A DNA stretch of 64,000 bases from Pseudonocardia alaniniphila (GTDB lineage Bacteria; Actinomycetota; Actinomycetes; Mycobacteriales; Pseudonocardiaceae), in NCBI RefSeq assembly GCF_022524485.1, contig NZ_JAKXMK010000011.1, positions 124,001-188,000 on the forward strand, read 5' to 3'. A program made the translations under genes and the position numbers. The notes under the pieces are model-generated. The model made no database searches, was not told where the DNA came from, and saw only the letters and a list, made by a program, of their open reading frames with translations. Below, one piece after another: positions 6,730 through 16,421 of this stretch; the stretch's first letter is position 1; the number at the start of each line of letters is the position of its first letter.

Positions 6730-8097
6730 TCAGCGGATCGCGTGCAGCACCGATCCGACGTCGCGGACCTCGGTGATCTTCATTCCCGCGGGGGAGGCGC
6801 CGTTGTCGGGTGGCACGAGAGCGTGCGTGAAGCCGAGGCGGGCCGCCTCGGCGAGCCTGCGATCGAGTCCCGTGACGCGACGCACCTCACCGGCCAGCCC
6901 GATCTCACCGAGCACGACGACATCGGCCGGCAGCGCGACGTCACGCCGCGCGGAGGTGATCGCGAGCGCCAGTGCGAGGTCGGCCGCGGGTTCGACGACC
7001 CGCATCCCGCCCACGGTGGCGGCATAGACCTCGGCGTCGTGCAGCCGCACGCCCGCCCGCTTCTCCAGGACGGCGAGCAGCATCGCGATGCGTGCGTTGT
7101 CGAGCCCGCTGACCGCACGCCGCGGGCTGGGGATGTCCTTCCCGGTCACGAGTGCCTGGAGCTCGGCCGGGAGCGGGCGGCGGCCGTCCATGACCACGGT
7201 GACGGCGGTGCCGGGCACCGGCGGACCGCCGAACCGCGCCAGGAAGAGCCCGGACGGGTCGGGCATCCCGACGATGCCTTGGTCTCGCAGCTCGAAGCAG
7301 CCCACCTCGTCGGCGGGCCCGAAGCGGTTCTTGACCCCACGCACCATCCGGAGCGTGGAGTGCTTGTCCCCTTCGAATGCGAGCACGACGTCGACGAGGT
7401 GCTCGAGCACCCGTGGGCCGGCGATCGCGCCGTCCTTGGTGACATGTCCCACGAGCAGCACCGGCAGGCCGCGTTCCTTCGCGAGCCCGGTGAGTGCGAC
7501 GGTGACCGCGCGGGTCTGCGTCACGCCGCCGGGGGAGCCGTCCGCGTCGCCCGTGGACATCGTCTGCACCGAGTCGACGACGAGCAGGTCAGGGCGCAGT
7601 TCGTCGATGTGGCCCACGATCGCGCCGAGGTCGGACTCGGCGGCGAGGTAGAGCTCGTCGTGGACGGCGCCGGTGCGCTCGGCGCGCAGTCGCACCTGGC
7701 CCGCGCTCTCCTCGCCGGTGACGTACAGCACGCGACCCGCGCTCGCAGCCTTGGCCGCCACCTCCAGTAGGAGCGTGGACTTCCCGACGCCGGGCTCGCC
7801 CGCCAGCAGGACGACCGAGCCGGGGACGAGGCCACCACCGAGTACTCGATCCAGTTCGGACACGCCTGTAGGCCTGGAGCGGGCCGAGTCGAGCGCGACG
7901 TCCGCGATCCGGCGGGCAGGGGCGGTGGGGGCTCCGGCCGCGACCCGCTTCCTCGCGGGAGCGGCGGCCACCGGGGCCGACTCCTCGAGGCTTCCCCAGG
8001 CCTGACAGGACGGGCAGCGCCCCACCCACTGAGCCGCGAGGTGTCCACACTCGACGCAGCGGTAGCCCGCACGGGCCGTACGGGTGCGGGGTGTCAC
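6730..8097 (-). CDS. radA: DNA repair protein RadA
   Basis: The 455-residue protein processes recombination intermediates, acting as a hexameric branch-migration ATPase. Visible features in order are a four-Cys zinc finger (YRCVECGH, GRCPSCQAWG), Walker A GEPGVGKSTLL near residue 106, Walker B LLVVDSVQTM, the RadA-specific KNRFG motif near 257 and a C-terminal Lon-protease-like domain. GTG 8097 gives the usual N-terminus just before the zinc finger. In M. tuberculosis and many firmicutes disA follows radA directly; here radA is followed at once by the converging Rv3587c-like gene and disA is absent. Confidence 0.97.
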   Translation of the reverse strand: MTPRTRTARAGYRCVECGHLAAQWVGRCPSCQAWGSLEESAPVAAAPARKRVAAGAPTAPARRIADVALDSARSRPTGVSELDRVLGGGLVPGSVVLLAGEPGVGKSTLLLEVAAKAASAGRVLYVTGEESAGQVRLRAERTGAVHDELYLAAESDLGAIVGHIDELRPDLLVVDSVQTMSTGDADGSPGGVTQTRAVTVALTGLAKERGLPVLLVGHVTKDGAIAGPRVLEHLVDVVLAFEGDKHSTLRMVRGVKNRFGPADEVGCFELRDQGIVGMPDPSGLFLARFGGPPVPGTAVTVVMDGRRPLPAELQALVTGKDIPSPRRAVSGLDNARIAMLLAVLEKRAGVRLHDAEVYAATVGGMRVVEPAADLALALAITSARRDVALPADVVVLGEIGLAGEVRRVTGLDRRLAEAARLGFTHALVPPDNGASPAGMKITEVRDVGSVLHAIR

Positions 8098-8116
8098 GCC
8101 TGTGGCGCGGGCACGG

Positions 8117-8836
8117 TCACTCGGCCGTGTTCTCGCGCGGGCCGGAGGGGTTCTGGACCGGGACGGGCACCTGGATCTGGCCCGCCTTCTCGAACGTGAA
8201 CGTGACGGGGTAGGTCGGGCCGGCCGTGATGTCCTCGCGAAGACCGGTGAGCACGATGTTCGCCTCGCGAATACCGCCGGAGACCGGCGGAGTGCCGGGA
8301 GGCGGCGTCGATCCACCCGGGCCGGGCGTGGCCGTCGTCGTCGGAGCGGGCGCCCCGGGTGCGGCCGGCGCACCAGGCGTGGCCGGAGCGCCGGGCACGG
8401 CGGGGGCACCAGGAACTGCCGGCGCTCCGGGAGCCGCCGGGAGGGCGGGCGCTACCGGCGCCGGCGGAGCGCCCTCGACCAGCAACCTCTGCCCCGCGGG
8501 GAGGTCCGACGTTCCGGTGATCTGCACGGACGTGGCGATCGGGCTCGACACCGAGACCAGCCGATCGGCCTGGGCACCGGCGTTCACGATGCTCATCGAC
8601 AGGGGCGCGCTGCCACCACGGGGGTAGACGGCCGCACCCTGGGCCCGGTCGTTGAACTCGATGACCGAGTCGCGGATCGCGATCGTGCCCACCTGGACGT
8701 TGGCGCCGTCCACGGCCGAGAGCTGCGTGTCGGTCTGGGTGATCTGGCCCGCCCCGCACCCGGCGAGCGTGACGGCCGCGGCTACGGCCCCGACGAGGGC
8801 TGCTGCGGTCGGACGGATACGCACGATGCGGCTCAC
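8117..8836 (-). CDS. lpqE: LpqE-like lipoprotein
   Basis: The 239-residue exported lipoprotein has signal peptide residues 1-26 with lipobox LAGC at Cys27. It has a PCuAC/DUF461-like beta-sandwich (VGTIAIRDSVIEFND through RLLVEGAPP) interrupted by a Pro-Ala-Gly repeat of about 50 residues (GAPAVPGAPAVPGAPATPG), then a closing IVLTGLREDITAGPTYPVTFTFEKAG strand region. Related domains act as periplasmic copper chaperones, but the Met/His copper motif H-x-n-M is not evident here. Its place between radA and carD matches Rv3584 lpqE. The stop is 19 bp from the radA start, so they form an operon. Confidence 0.85.
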   Translation of the reverse strand: MSRIVRIRPTAAALVGAVAAAVTLAGCGAGQITQTDTQLSAVDGANVQVGTIAIRDSVIEFNDRAQGAAVYPRGGSAPLSMSIVNAGAQADRLVSVSSPIATSVQITGTSDLPAGQRLLVEGAPPAPVAPALPAAPGAPAVPGAPAVPGAPATPGAPAAPGAPAPTTTATPGPGGSTPPPGTPPVSGGIREANIVLTGLREDITAGPTYPVTFTFEKAGQIQVPVPVQNPSGPRENTAE

Positions 8837-9119
8837 GGGTCTGACGTCCTTCCTGGCGGGCCATCACGTCGTGCTGCGGGCGCAGCGGTGCAACAGACGC
8901 GGACGGCTGACGTCCTCGCCGGTCACTGGCTTCGGCCTGCACGAGCCTAACGCCCCCTGTAGGAGCGCCTGGCGCGGTCCCCCGCAGTGGCGACAATAGC
9001 TGCGCCTGCACGTTTCCCGCTGGTTGTCAATCCCCTGACCTGCGACGACGGGCCGGGTCGGGCAGCGGTGCCAGGTCCGGCCGTGTTAACCTGGTTCCAG
9101 CGAAAGGGGCAGAGGACAC

Positions 9120-9611
9120 ATGGCTTTCAAGGTCGGAGAGACCGTCGTCTACCCGCACCACGGTGCCGCTCTCATCGAGGCCATCGAGACTCGGACGATC
9201 AAGGGCGAGGAACGTCAGTACCTCGTCCTCAAGGTCGCGCAGGGTGATCTCACGGTGCGTGTTCCCGCCGAGAACGCCGAGGTGGTCGGTGTTCGTGACG
9301 TGGTGGGCCAGGAAGGTCTGGACAGGGTGTTCGAGGTGCTTCGCGCCCCGCACACCGAGGAACCCACGAACTGGTCACGCCGGTACAAGGCGAACCTGGA
9401 GAAGCTTGCTTCAGGGGACGTGAACAAGGTTGCCGAGGTCGTCCGCGACCTGTGGCGGCGGGAGAAGGATCGCGGTCTGTCTGCAGGCGAGAAGCGCATG
9501 CTTGCCAAGGCCCGCCAGATCCTCGTCAGCGAACTGGCTCTCGCCGAGGGCACCGACGAGGAGCGGGCCGAGATGCTTCTCGACGAGGTCCTCGCCACCG
9601 CCACGGCCTGA
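9120..9611 (+). CDS. carD: CarD-family RNA polymerase-binding regulator
   Basis: The 163-residue protein has an N-terminal Tudor-like RNAP-interacting domain ([43 protein letters not shown]) and a C-terminal helical DNA-binding domain ([38 protein letters not shown]). It stabilises open promoter complexes, especially at rRNA promoters. The conserved Trp of the minor-groove wedge is visible near residue 85. A strong site (AAAGGGGCAGAGGA) precedes ATG 9120. It is divergent from lpqE and upstream of ispD, as in mycobacteria. Confidence 0.98.
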   Translation: MAFKVGETVVYPHHGAALIEAIETRTIKGEERQYLVLKVAQGDLTVRVPAENAEVVGVRDVVGQEGLDRVFEVLRAPHTEEPTNWSRRYKANLEKLASGDVNKVAEVVRDLWRREKDRGLSAGEKRMLAKARQILVSELALAEGTDEERAEMLLDEVLATATA

Positions 9612-9652
9612 GCGCACGCCCACTGTCCCAATCTGCCGGCCACGGTCAGAGC

Positions 9653-10321
9653 ATGAGCACGGTTGCCGTGGTAGTGGCTGGCGGTCCTGACGAGGTAGAT
9701 GTCCTCACGGCTGTCGGTGGTGAACCGATGGTCGTGAGGTCCGTGCGCTCGTTGCTGGCCACGGATCTCGTCGACCATGTCGTTCTGCTCGTTGCGGATG
9801 AGCGGCGTGATGCGCTGGTACGAGCCTGCCTTGGGTTGTCCGTGAGCGTGTCTACGCATGCGTTGTCCGATATGCAGCCACACGCCCATCAACGAGCAGA
9901 TGCCACTACGGGTGACGGGCCGATCACGATCAGTTCGGCAGACGTCGTCGTCGTGCACGAGGCGTCGCGGCCGTTCGCGCCCTCCGCGCTCGCCGCGGCT
10001 GTCGTGGCTGCAGTCCGCGAGGGCCACGAGATGGCCGTTCCCGTCCTGCCGTTGGTCGACACCGTCAAACAGGTGGATGCCGACGGCCTTGTGCGGGGCA
10101 CGCCGGACCGGTCGGGGTTGCGCGTGCTGCAGACTCCCCTCGCGGTGCGAGGTGATCTCCTGCGCCCCTCGCTCGCCGCCGATCCACTGGCGCTGGCGCG
10201 CCACCACGCCGCCTCGGGTGGCACCGTCCACACCGTTCCGGGCCACTCGGCTGCGTTCTCCGTCCACAGCGCCTGGGACCTCGAGCTCGCCGAGCTACTG
10301 GCGAAGAGGATCGAACGATGA
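9653..10321 (+). CDS. ispD: IspD-like 4-diphosphocytidyl-2-C-methyl-D-erythritol synthase, divergent
   Basis: This 222-residue protein sits where ispD belongs, overlaps ispF in ATGA, and keeps several IspD blocks: [21 protein letters not shown] (compare VHDAARP), [17 protein letters not shown] and [18 protein letters not shown]. The N-terminal CTP-binding loop, normally AAGxGxRxGxxxPKxF, is replaced by [20 protein letters not shown], so the usual Arg and Lys are missing. The middle GGxxRxxSV block is also gone. Either this is a highly diverged active IspD or an inactive copy with a functional one elsewhere. Confidence 0.75.
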   Translation: MSTVAVVVAGGPDEVDVLTAVGGEPMVVRSVRSLLATDLVDHVVLLVADERRDALVRACLGLSVSVSTHALSDMQPHAHQRADATTGDGPITISSADVVVVHEASRPFAPSALAAAVVAAVREGHEMAVPVLPLVDTVKQVDADGLVRGTPDRSGLRVLQTPLAVRGDLLRPSLAADPLALARHHAASGGTVHTVPGHSAAFSVHSAWDLELAELLAKRIER

Positions 10322-10785
10322 GAGTCGGCGTCGGCACCGACGTGCATCCGGTCGAGGCCGGCCGCGAGTGCTGGGTCGCGGGGCTGCACTGGCCCGGGGT
10401 CGCCGGGTGTGCCGGCCATTCCGACGGTGACGTCGCCGCACACGCTCTGTGCGACGCGCTGCTGTCGGCCGCGGGCCTGGGTGACCTCGGAGCGGTGTTC
10501 GGTACGAGCCGCCCCGAATGGAGCGGTGCGAGCGGAGTGGCGCTGCTCGGCGAGGTGCGCAGGCTTCTGACGGCCGACGGCTGGACTGTGGGGAACGCCG
10601 CCGTGCAGGTCATCGGCAACGCACCGAAGATCGGCACCCGGCGGGCCGAGGCGCAGCAGGTGCTCTCGGAGGCCGTCGGCGGACCGGTGTCGGTCTCGGG
10701 CACCACCACCGACGGGCTCGGGCTGACCGGCCGCGGCGAGGGAGTCGCGGCAATAGCGACGGCCTTGCTCCTCGCGATCCCCTAG
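10318..10785 (+). CDS. ispF: 2-C-methyl-D-erythritol 2,4-cyclodiphosphate synthase
   Basis: The 155-residue trimeric zinc enzyme cyclises CDP-methylerythritol phosphate in the MEP isoprenoid pathway. Metal ligands lie in [10 protein letters not shown] (D and H) and [17 protein letters not shown]. The family signature [14 protein letters not shown] and [10 protein letters not shown] are also present. The start overlaps the ispD stop by four bases, indicating coupling. All active-site blocks look intact, in contrast to the IspD partner. Confidence 0.97.
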   Translation: MRVGVGTDVHPVEAGRECWVAGLHWPGVAGCAGHSDGDVAAHALCDALLSAAGLGDLGAVFGTSRPEWSGASGVALLGEVRRLLTADGWTVGNAAVQVIGNAPKIGTRRAEAQQVLSEAVGGPVSVSGTTTDGLGLTGRGEGVAAIATALLLAIP

Positions 10786-10810
10786 CCCTGACGCCCGGAG
10801 CGGGCCAGGG
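10786..10810. terminator. bidirectional hairpin between ispF and the VOC gene
   Basis: CCCTG-AC-GCCCG-GAG-CGGGC-CAGGG folds into a two-part stem directly after the ispF stop and just before the converging VOC stop. There is no long T-run, as is usual in high-GC actinobacteria. Confidence 0.55.
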
Positions 10811-10815
10811 TCCCG

Positions 10816-11250
10816 TCACGCCTCGTGCATCGCGTCCAATCGGCTCTGCACCTGATCCGCGTCGAGTTGTTCGATGCGCTGGCTGAGCATCCACTGGTGA
10901 CCGAACGGGTCGGCGAGCCGGCCGCCGTAGTCGCCGTATCCGTGGTCGGCGAGCTCGAAGATCACCGTCGCGCCTGCCGCCAGCATTCGCTCGGCCACCG
11001 CATCGGCGTCCGAGACGTCCAGCGACATGATCACCGGAATGCCACTGCCACCGGGCGCCGGGTCGCCGTCGCCCGCGTCCTTCACGGCGAAGCGCACCGG
11101 TCCTGCCTGCACCAAGCTGTGCACGACCCGACCGTCAGCGCCGGTGTAGCGCTCGAGCACCTCACCCTCGAAGGCGGCCGTGTAGAAGGCGAGCGCGGCG
11201 TCGGCGCCCTCCACGACGAGCCGGGGATATAGTCCGCGAATCTCAGTCAT
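10816..11250 (-). CDS. VOC-family (glyoxalase/PhnB-like) protein
   Basis: The 144-residue protein has the paired beta-alpha-beta-beta-beta modules of the vicinal oxygen chelate fold: RLVVEGADAALAFYTAAFEGEVLERYTG and later LADHGYGDYGGRLADPFGHQWMLSQ. The latter is the typical PhnB-like ending, with Asp-Pro-x-Gly-His. Substrate is unknown; such proteins include bleomycin-resistance proteins and DinB/PhnB relatives. ATG 11250 removes an implausible N-terminal extension. It is divergent from cysS. Confidence 0.85.
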   Translation of the reverse strand: MTEIRGLYPRLVVEGADAALAFYTAAFEGEVLERYTGADGRVVHSLVQAGPVRFAVKDAGDGDPAPGGSGIPVIMSLDVSDADAVAERMLAAGATVIFELADHGYGDYGGRLADPFGHQWMLSQRIEQLDADQVQSRLDAMHEA

Positions 11251-11345
11251 GATGCGGAGTTTGGCCGCTTGTGAGCTTCGCGTCGTGGACGAAGCGGAAC
11301 TGCCCTGGTAAACCATGCGGACTACGGGTCCGTACTCTGGAAGAT

Positions 11346-12737
11346 GTGAGCCTGCGCCTCTTCGACACCGCCACCAGAAAGCAGCGGGACTTCGTCCCTC
11401 TGCGGGCCGGGGCTGCGTCGATCTACGTCTGTGGCGCCACAGTGCAGGGCCTGCCGCACATCGGGCACGTCCGTTCGGGGCTCAACTACGACGTCCTCCG
11501 CCGATGGCTGGCCCACAAGGGTCTCGACGTGATGCTCGTGCGCAACGTCACCGACATCGACGACAAGATCCTGCGCAAGGCGGCGGCCGCCGGTAGGCCG
11601 TGGTGGGAGTGGGCGTCCACCCACGAGCGCGCCTTCGACGCCGCGTACGACGCTCTCGGCTGCCTCCCGGCGTCGATCGAGCCGCGTGCCACCGGCCACG
11701 TCCCGCAGATGGTCGAGCTCATCGAGCGGCTCATGGAGCGGGGCCACGCCTACGCGGCAGGCGGCGACGTCTACTTCGCGGTGCGCACCTTCCCGGAGTA
11801 CGGGGCCCTGTCGCACCAGAAGGTCGACGACGTCGCTCAGGGCGAGGGAGAGGGCGGCGCCAAGCGCGACCCGCTCGACTTCACGCTGTGGAAGGCGGCC
11901 AAGCCCGGAGAGCCGTCGTGGGCCACTCCGTGGGGTCGTGGCCGTCCCGGATGGCATCTCGAGTGCTCGGCGATGTCCACCTTCTACCTGGGCCCCCAGT
12001 TCGACATCCACGGTGGCGGGCTCGACCTCGTGTTCCCGCACCACGAGAACGAACGTGCGCAGTCGAACGCGGCGGGCGACCCGTTCGCGCAGTACTGGCT
12101 GCACAATGCCTGGGTCACCATGGGCGGCGAGAAGATGTCGAAGTCGCTCGGCAACACCCTCTCGATCGACGTGCTGTTGCGCCGGGTCCGTGGCGTCGAG
12201 TTGCGGTACTACCTGGTGGGCCCGCATTACCGCTCGTCGATCGAGTATTCCGACGCCGCGTTGCACGAGTCCGTGGCCGCCTATCGGCGTATCGAATCGT
12301 TCGTCCACCGCGTGCGTGAGCGGATCGGCACGCCCGAACCAGGAACGCTCGCCCCGGAGTTCGTCGAGGCGATGGACGACGACCTGGGCACCCCCGGTGC
12401 GTTGGCGGCGATCCACGGCACTGTGCGCGAAGGCAACAGCGCTCTGGACGCCGGAGACCGTTCGGCTGCGATGCGCGCGGCCGAGTCGGTGCGTGCGATG
12501 ACGGGTGTGCTGGGGCTCGACCCCCTCGACCCTCACTGGGCTGAGGACGACGGCACGGTGGATGCCACCACGGGCGCGCTCAGTGCCTTGGTCGAGGATC
12601 TGCTCGCGCAGCGTCAGGACGCACGCGCCCGGCGCGACTTCGCGGCTGCCGACGAGGTGCGCGACCGGCTCACCGCTGCCGGGGTGTCCGTGGAGGACAG
12701 CCCCGACGGCCCCACTTGGTCATTGAAGGACGTGTAG
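11346..12737 (+). CDS. cysS: cysteinyl-tRNA synthetase
   Basis: The 463-residue class I synthetase charges tRNA-Cys. It shows [15 protein letters not shown] (zinc Cys and HIGH), [13 protein letters not shown] with further zinc ligands, [11 protein letters not shown] and [11 protein letters not shown] (KMSKS), then a DALR helical domain. GTG 11346 gives the standard VSLRLFDT start; a TACTCT hexamer seven bases upstream suggests leaderless transcription. It is followed 5 bp later by rlmB, the same pair as Rv3580c-Rv3579c. Confidence 0.97.
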   Translation: MSLRLFDTATRKQRDFVPLRAGAASIYVCGATVQGLPHIGHVRSGLNYDVLRRWLAHKGLDVMLVRNVTDIDDKILRKAAAAGRPWWEWASTHERAFDAAYDALGCLPASIEPRATGHVPQMVELIERLMERGHAYAAGGDVYFAVRTFPEYGALSHQKVDDVAQGEGEGGAKRDPLDFTLWKAAKPGEPSWATPWGRGRPGWHLECSAMSTFYLGPQFDIHGGGLDLVFPHHENERAQSNAAGDPFAQYWLHNAWVTMGGEKMSKSLGNTLSIDVLLRRVRGVELRYYLVGPHYRSSIEYSDAALHESVAAYRRIESFVHRVRERIGTPEPGTLAPEFVEAMDDDLGTPGALAAIHGTVREGNSALDAGDRSAAMRAAESVRAMTGVLGLDPLDPHWAEDDGTVDATTGALSALVEDLLAQRQDARARRDFAAADEVRDRLTAAGVSVEDSPDGPTWSLKDV

Positions 12738-12742
12738 GCACA

Positions 12743-13735
12743 TTGCCCGGTAATTCCAAACGTCGTGGTGCTATGCGCAAGGAAGGCACCAAGAAGGGCA
12801 TGGTCGTCGGTTCCGGAGGGCAGCGTCGCCGTGCCCTCCAGGGCAAGGGACCCACGCCGCCCGCCGAGATGCGCCCCGGCCATCCCGCGGCCCGCAAGGC
12901 GGCGAGATCGGCCACGGGCGCCGGGAAGTCCGGCAAGGGTGGCGGTGGTGGCCGTGCCACCGCGGGCAACCGCCGCAAGCCTGGCGACGGCGAGACCCCC
13001 GAGACGGTGCTGGGGCGTAACCCGGTTGTGGAGTGCCTACGCGCGGGTGTGCCTGCCACCGCACTGCACGTCGCGATCGGCACCACCACCGACGAGCGGG
13101 TGGCCGAGGCGGTGCACCTCGCCGCCGATGCCGGGATCTCGATCCTGGAGGTTCCCCGCCACGACCTGGACCGGATCACCGGTGGGGCGTTGCACCAGGG
13201 CCTCGCGCTGCAGGTGCCGCCCTACGAGTACGCGCACCCCGACGAGCTGCTGGAGATCGCGTCGGAGTCGCCCGAGTCCGGGCTGATCGTCGCGCTCGAC
13301 GGTGTCACCGACCCGCGCAACCTCGGCGCGGTCGTCCGCTCGGTCAGCGCATTCGGCGGCCACGGCGTCGTCGTGCCGCAGCGCCGGGCGGCGGGCATGA
13401 CCGCCGTCGCGTGGCGCACTTCAGCGGGCACGGCCGCGCGGCTCCCTGTGGCACGCGCCACGAACCTCACGCGCACCCTCCGCGAGTACGCCACGGCCGG
13501 CTTCATGGTCGCCGGGCTCGACGCGGAGGGGTCGGTGTCGCTCGACGACTTCGAGCTCGCGGCCGATCCGTTGGTGCTCGTCATCGGGTCGGAGGGCAAG
13601 GGCCTCTCGCGGCTGGTGAAGCAGACCTGCGACGTCACGGTCTCGATCCCGATGGCGGGGCCGGTCGAGTCCCTGAACGCTTCGGTGGCCGCCGGCGTCG
13701 TCCTGGCCGAGATCGCGCGCCGGCGCCGCCGCTGA
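12743..13735 (+). CDS. rlmB: 23S rRNA 2'-O-methyltransferase, TrmH/RlmB family
   Basis: The 330-residue SPOUT methyltransferase has a basic, Gly/Lys-rich N-terminal extension, a substrate-binding domain ([29 protein letters not shown]) and a knotted SAM domain with motifs [30 protein letters not shown] and [18 protein letters not shown]. It likely methylates G2251 of 23S rRNA. The TTG start at 12743 is deduced because actinobacterial homologues begin PGNSKRRGA immediately after the initiator. It is 5 bp from cysS and therefore coupled. Confidence 0.93.
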   Translation: MPGNSKRRGAMRKEGTKKGMVVGSGGQRRRALQGKGPTPPAEMRPGHPAARKAARSATGAGKSGKGGGGGRATAGNRRKPGDGETPETVLGRNPVVECLRAGVPATALHVAIGTTTDERVAEAVHLAADAGISILEVPRHDLDRITGGALHQGLALQVPPYEYAHPDELLEIASESPESGLIVALDGVTDPRNLGAVVRSVSAFGGHGVVVPQRRAAGMTAVAWRTSAGTAARLPVARATNLTRTLREYATAGFMVAGLDAEGSVSLDDFELAADPLVLVIGSEGKGLSRLVKQTCDVTVSIPMAGPVESLNASVAAGVVLAEIARRRRR

Positions 13736-13752
13736 GCCCCCGGAGGGCTCAG
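13732..13752. terminator. bidirectional terminator hairpin holding both stop codons
   Basis: CTGAGCCC-CCGGA-GGGCTCAG is a perfect 8-bp stem with a 5-base loop. The TGA of rlmB lies in the left arm and the TGA of the converging permease in the right arm. Confidence 0.7.
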
Positions 13753-14606
13753 GCGGCGGCGACGCGGCGACCGCGCAGCCGGGCAACCACCCGGCAGCCG
13801 ACGTAGCAGAGGAACGCGATGCCGGCGACGTAGCCGGATACCGGGAGCCCGGGCGCGAGCGACATGACGGTGCCCCCCACCAGCGCGAGTTCGGCGAACA
13901 GCACCGCGAGCACGGTGGCCAGCAGCGGGTTCGCGGTCACGCGCGCGGCCGACGCACCCGGCGCGATCATCACCGCCAGCACGAGTACAGCGCCGACGAT
14001 GGGCACGGCGAGTGCGGTGGTGAGCCCGATCAGCACCGCGAACACCAGCGACAGGAACCGCACCGGCACGCCACGGGCCAGCGCGACGTCCGGGTCGGTG
14101 CTCGCGAACAGCAGCGGACGGTAGAGCACCGTGAGCGTGCCGATCACGAGCACGGCGACGATGGCGAGCACCACCAGATTGGTGGAATCGACAGACACGA
14201 TCGAGCCGGTCAGCAGCCCGAACTTGTTGGAGGCCCGGCCGCTGTAGAGGGCGAGCAGCAGCACGCCGAGGCCCAGGCCGAAGGCGAGGACGACGCCGAT
14301 CACGGAGTCGCGCTCGCGCTGGCGCAGCCCGAGCAGGCCGAACACCAGCCCGGCGACGACGGCCCCGACGACAGCTCCGATCTCCACCCCGATGCCGACG
14401 AGCAGCGCGGCTGCGCCACCGGTGAACGCGAGTTCCGCGGTGCCGTGCACGGCGAACGCCATGCCACGCGAGATGGTCAGGGGCGTCAACGCGCCCGCGA
14501 CGAGCCCGAGCACAGCACACGCGATCAGCGCGTTCTGCACGAAGGGCAGCGCCAGGAGCTCACCTGTGCCCGAGAAGGTGAAAAGCCGGCTCAGCACCTC
14601 GTTCAT
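13749..14606 (-). CDS. Zn/Mn-type ABC transporter permease
   Basis: The 285-residue membrane protein has about nine segments and belongs to the ABC-3 family (ZnuB/MntB/SitC). It shows NALIACAVLGLVAGALTPLTISRGMAFAVHGTAELAFTGGAAALL and the late ALAVPIVGAVLVLAVMIAPGASA block typical of these permeases. It imports Zn or Mn with the adjacent ATPase and lipoprotein. The start overlaps the ATPase stop in ATGA. The metal cannot be decided from the permease alone. Confidence 0.93.
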   Translation of the reverse strand: MNEVLSRLFTFSGTGELLALPFVQNALIACAVLGLVAGALTPLTISRGMAFAVHGTAELAFTGGAAALLVGIGVEIGAVVGAVVAGLVFGLLGLRQRERDSVIGVVLAFGLGLGVLLLALYSGRASNKFGLLTGSIVSVDSTNLVVLAIVAVLVIGTLTVLYRPLLFASTDPDVALARGVPVRFLSLVFAVLIGLTTALAVPIVGAVLVLAVMIAPGASAARVTANPLLATVLAVLFAELALVGGTVMSLAPGLPVSGYVAGIAFLCYVGCRVVARLRGRRVAAA

Positions 14607-15445
14607 GCCGACTCCTCGTGATGCTCGTCGTGCTCCTCCGCGCCGACGACGACGAGCCTGCCGCGCACCTTCACCACGTCGACGCGGGTGCGGTACAGCT
14701 CCGAGAGCACGTCCGACGTCATGACCTCCTCTGGCGGCCCGACCCGGAACCGGCCGTCGACGAGGTACAGAACGCGGTCCACCAGCGGCAGCACGGGGTT
14801 GATCTCGTGGGTGACGAACAGCACCGCGGTGTCGGCCGAGCGGCGACGCTCGTCGATCAGCCGGGTGACGGTGCGCTGGTGAGAGAGGTCGAGCGAGAGC
14901 AGTGGCTCGTCGCACAGCAGCACGTCCGGGTCGCCGACGAGGGCCTGGGCCACCCGCAACCGCTGCTGCTCGCCGCCGGAGAGCCGCCCGACCGGTGAGC
15001 CCGCGTACGCGGTGCCCCCGACGGCTGCGAGTGCCCGGTCGACCCGTTCGCGCCGGGCCCGCATGCCGCGCACGCCGAGGCCGAGCCGGTGCCCGTCGAG
15101 GCCGAGGCCGACGAGGTCGCGGCCGCGCAGCGGCAGGTCGGGGTCGAGCGCCTTCTGCTGGGGCACGTAACCGATGTTGGGGCTGCCTCTGCGGGGCGCC
15201 CGGCCGCCGACCCGCACCTCACCTTCCGACAACGGGAGCAGCCCGAGCAGCACACGGACCAGGGTGGTCTTTCCCGAACCGTTCGGTCCGAGGACGGCCA
15301 CGAACTCGCCGGGCGCAACATCGAGGTCGAGCCCCTGCCAGAGGGTGCGGGAGCCGAACCGCACCGCTGCAGAGCGCAACGACACGGCGGACTTCGTGAC
15401 CGGAAGCCGGGACACGCCGGACGCGGTGGTGTGGGAAGTGGTCAC
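14603..15445 (-). CDS. Zn/Mn-type ABC transporter ATPase
   Basis: The 280-residue ABC ATPase of the metal-importer group has Walker A GPNGSGKTT near residue 54, the Q-loop VPQQKALDP, signature LSGGEQQRLRVAQAL, Walker B VLLCDEPLLSLD and the switch VTHEINPVL. The C-terminus is acidic and His-rich (EEHDEHHEE), a possible metal-sensing tail. It overlaps both neighbours by four bases, so the three genes form one operon transcribed leftward. Confidence 0.94.
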   Translation of the reverse strand: MTTSHTTASGVSRLPVTKSAVSLRSAAVRFGSRTLWQGLDLDVAPGEFVAVLGPNGSGKTTLVRVLLGLLPLSEGEVRVGGRAPRRGSPNIGYVPQQKALDPDLPLRGRDLVGLGLDGHRLGLGVRGMRARRERVDRALAAVGGTAYAGSPVGRLSGGEQQRLRVAQALVGDPDVLLCDEPLLSLDLSHQRTVTRLIDERRRSADTAVLFVTHEINPVLPLVDRVLYLVDGRFRVGPPEEVMTSDVLSELYRTRVDVVKVRGRLVVVGAEEHDEHHEESA

Positions 15446-16404
15446 TGCGGGCTCCCGTTCAGAGCATTGGCCAGGGCCTCGATCTCGGAGTTCATCCAGG
15501 TGATGTAGTCGTCAACACCTGCGGGAAGTGTTTCCGTCACCATGACCACCGGGATCTTCGCAGCCTGCGCCGCCTGCTCCACCTGCGTGGTGGTCGGTGT
15601 CTCGGTCTGGGCATTGAGGATCAGGGCGCTCACGGGGTTGCTCGTGAACAAGGCGAGGGTCTGCTGGAGTACTGCCGCTGGTGGGTCCGTGTCCTCCTCG
15701 ATCGCGCGCGCGAACTCCGGCGGCGTCACGTCGGTGAGCCCCGCGCCCTGGATCAGGTAACCCGGCACCGGCTCGGTGACGGCGACACGGGCGCCGGGGT
15801 GGGCGGCGCCGATTGCCTGCTCCTTCGTGAGGAGGTTCGCCACCTTGTCCTTGAAGGCCTGTGCGTTGGCCGTGAAGAGGTCCGCGTCGGCCGGATCGGC
15901 CGCGCCGAAGTCGGTTGCAAGCTGATCGGCCACCTTCTGCACGGTGGGCAGGCTGTACCACAGGTGCTCGTTGAAATAAGGGGCCGAGGCTGCGTCGGCA
16001 CCCCCCGCTCCCACTGTCGGGTCCAGCCCGGACAGCGCGGTGACGTCGACGGAGACCGCCTTGCCGCCGGAGGACTGGACCAGCCGCTCCATGAAGTCGT
16101 CGTACCCGCCGCCGTTGTAGAGGATCACATTCGCGGTGGCCACCTTCGCCGCGTCACCCGGGGTGGTCTCGTAGGAATGCGGGTCGGCCTGCGGATCGTT
16201 GATCAACGAGGTGACGTCGACCCGGTCGCCCCCCACGGCCCGGGCGATGCTGCCGTAGACGTTGGTCGAGGTGACGACCTTGATCGGTGGGTTGGCCTGC
16301 GGGGCAGCGGGTGGGGGCGGGGCAGGAGCGGAGCCGCAACCGGCGAGGGCGAGCGCGGCCAGCACGGCCAGCGTGGCGACGGCGCCGGTGCGGCGGAACA
16401 ACAT
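15442..16404 (-). CDS. metal-binding lipoprotein of the Zn/Mn ABC importer
   Basis: The 320-residue cluster A-I binding protein has lipobox ALAGC at about residue 23. Metal ligands are likely His in ADPHSYETTPGDA and His in NEHLWYSLP. The third ligand position reads VTEPVPGYLIQ, with Glu where zinc proteins usually have His, a pattern I associate with manganese-type proteins such as PsaA. It lacks the His-rich loop of ZnuA. It is the first gene of the operon, with a dyad 18 bp upstream. Confidence 0.9.
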   Translation of the reverse strand: MLFRRTGAVATLAVLAALALAGCGSAPAPPPPAAPQANPPIKVVTSTNVYGSIARAVGGDRVDVTSLINDPQADPHSYETTPGDAAKVATANVILYNGGGYDDFMERLVQSSGGKAVSVDVTALSGLDPTVGAGGADAASAPYFNEHLWYSLPTVQKVADQLATDFGAADPADADLFTANAQAFKDKVANLLTKEQAIGAAHPGARVAVTEPVPGYLIQGAGLTDVTPPEFARAIEEDTDPPAAVLQQTLALFTSNPVSALILNAQTETPTTTQVEQAAQAAKIPVVMVTETLPAGVDDYITWMNSEIEALANALNGSPQ

Positions 16405-16421
16405 GGTGGAAGTCTCCCCAA

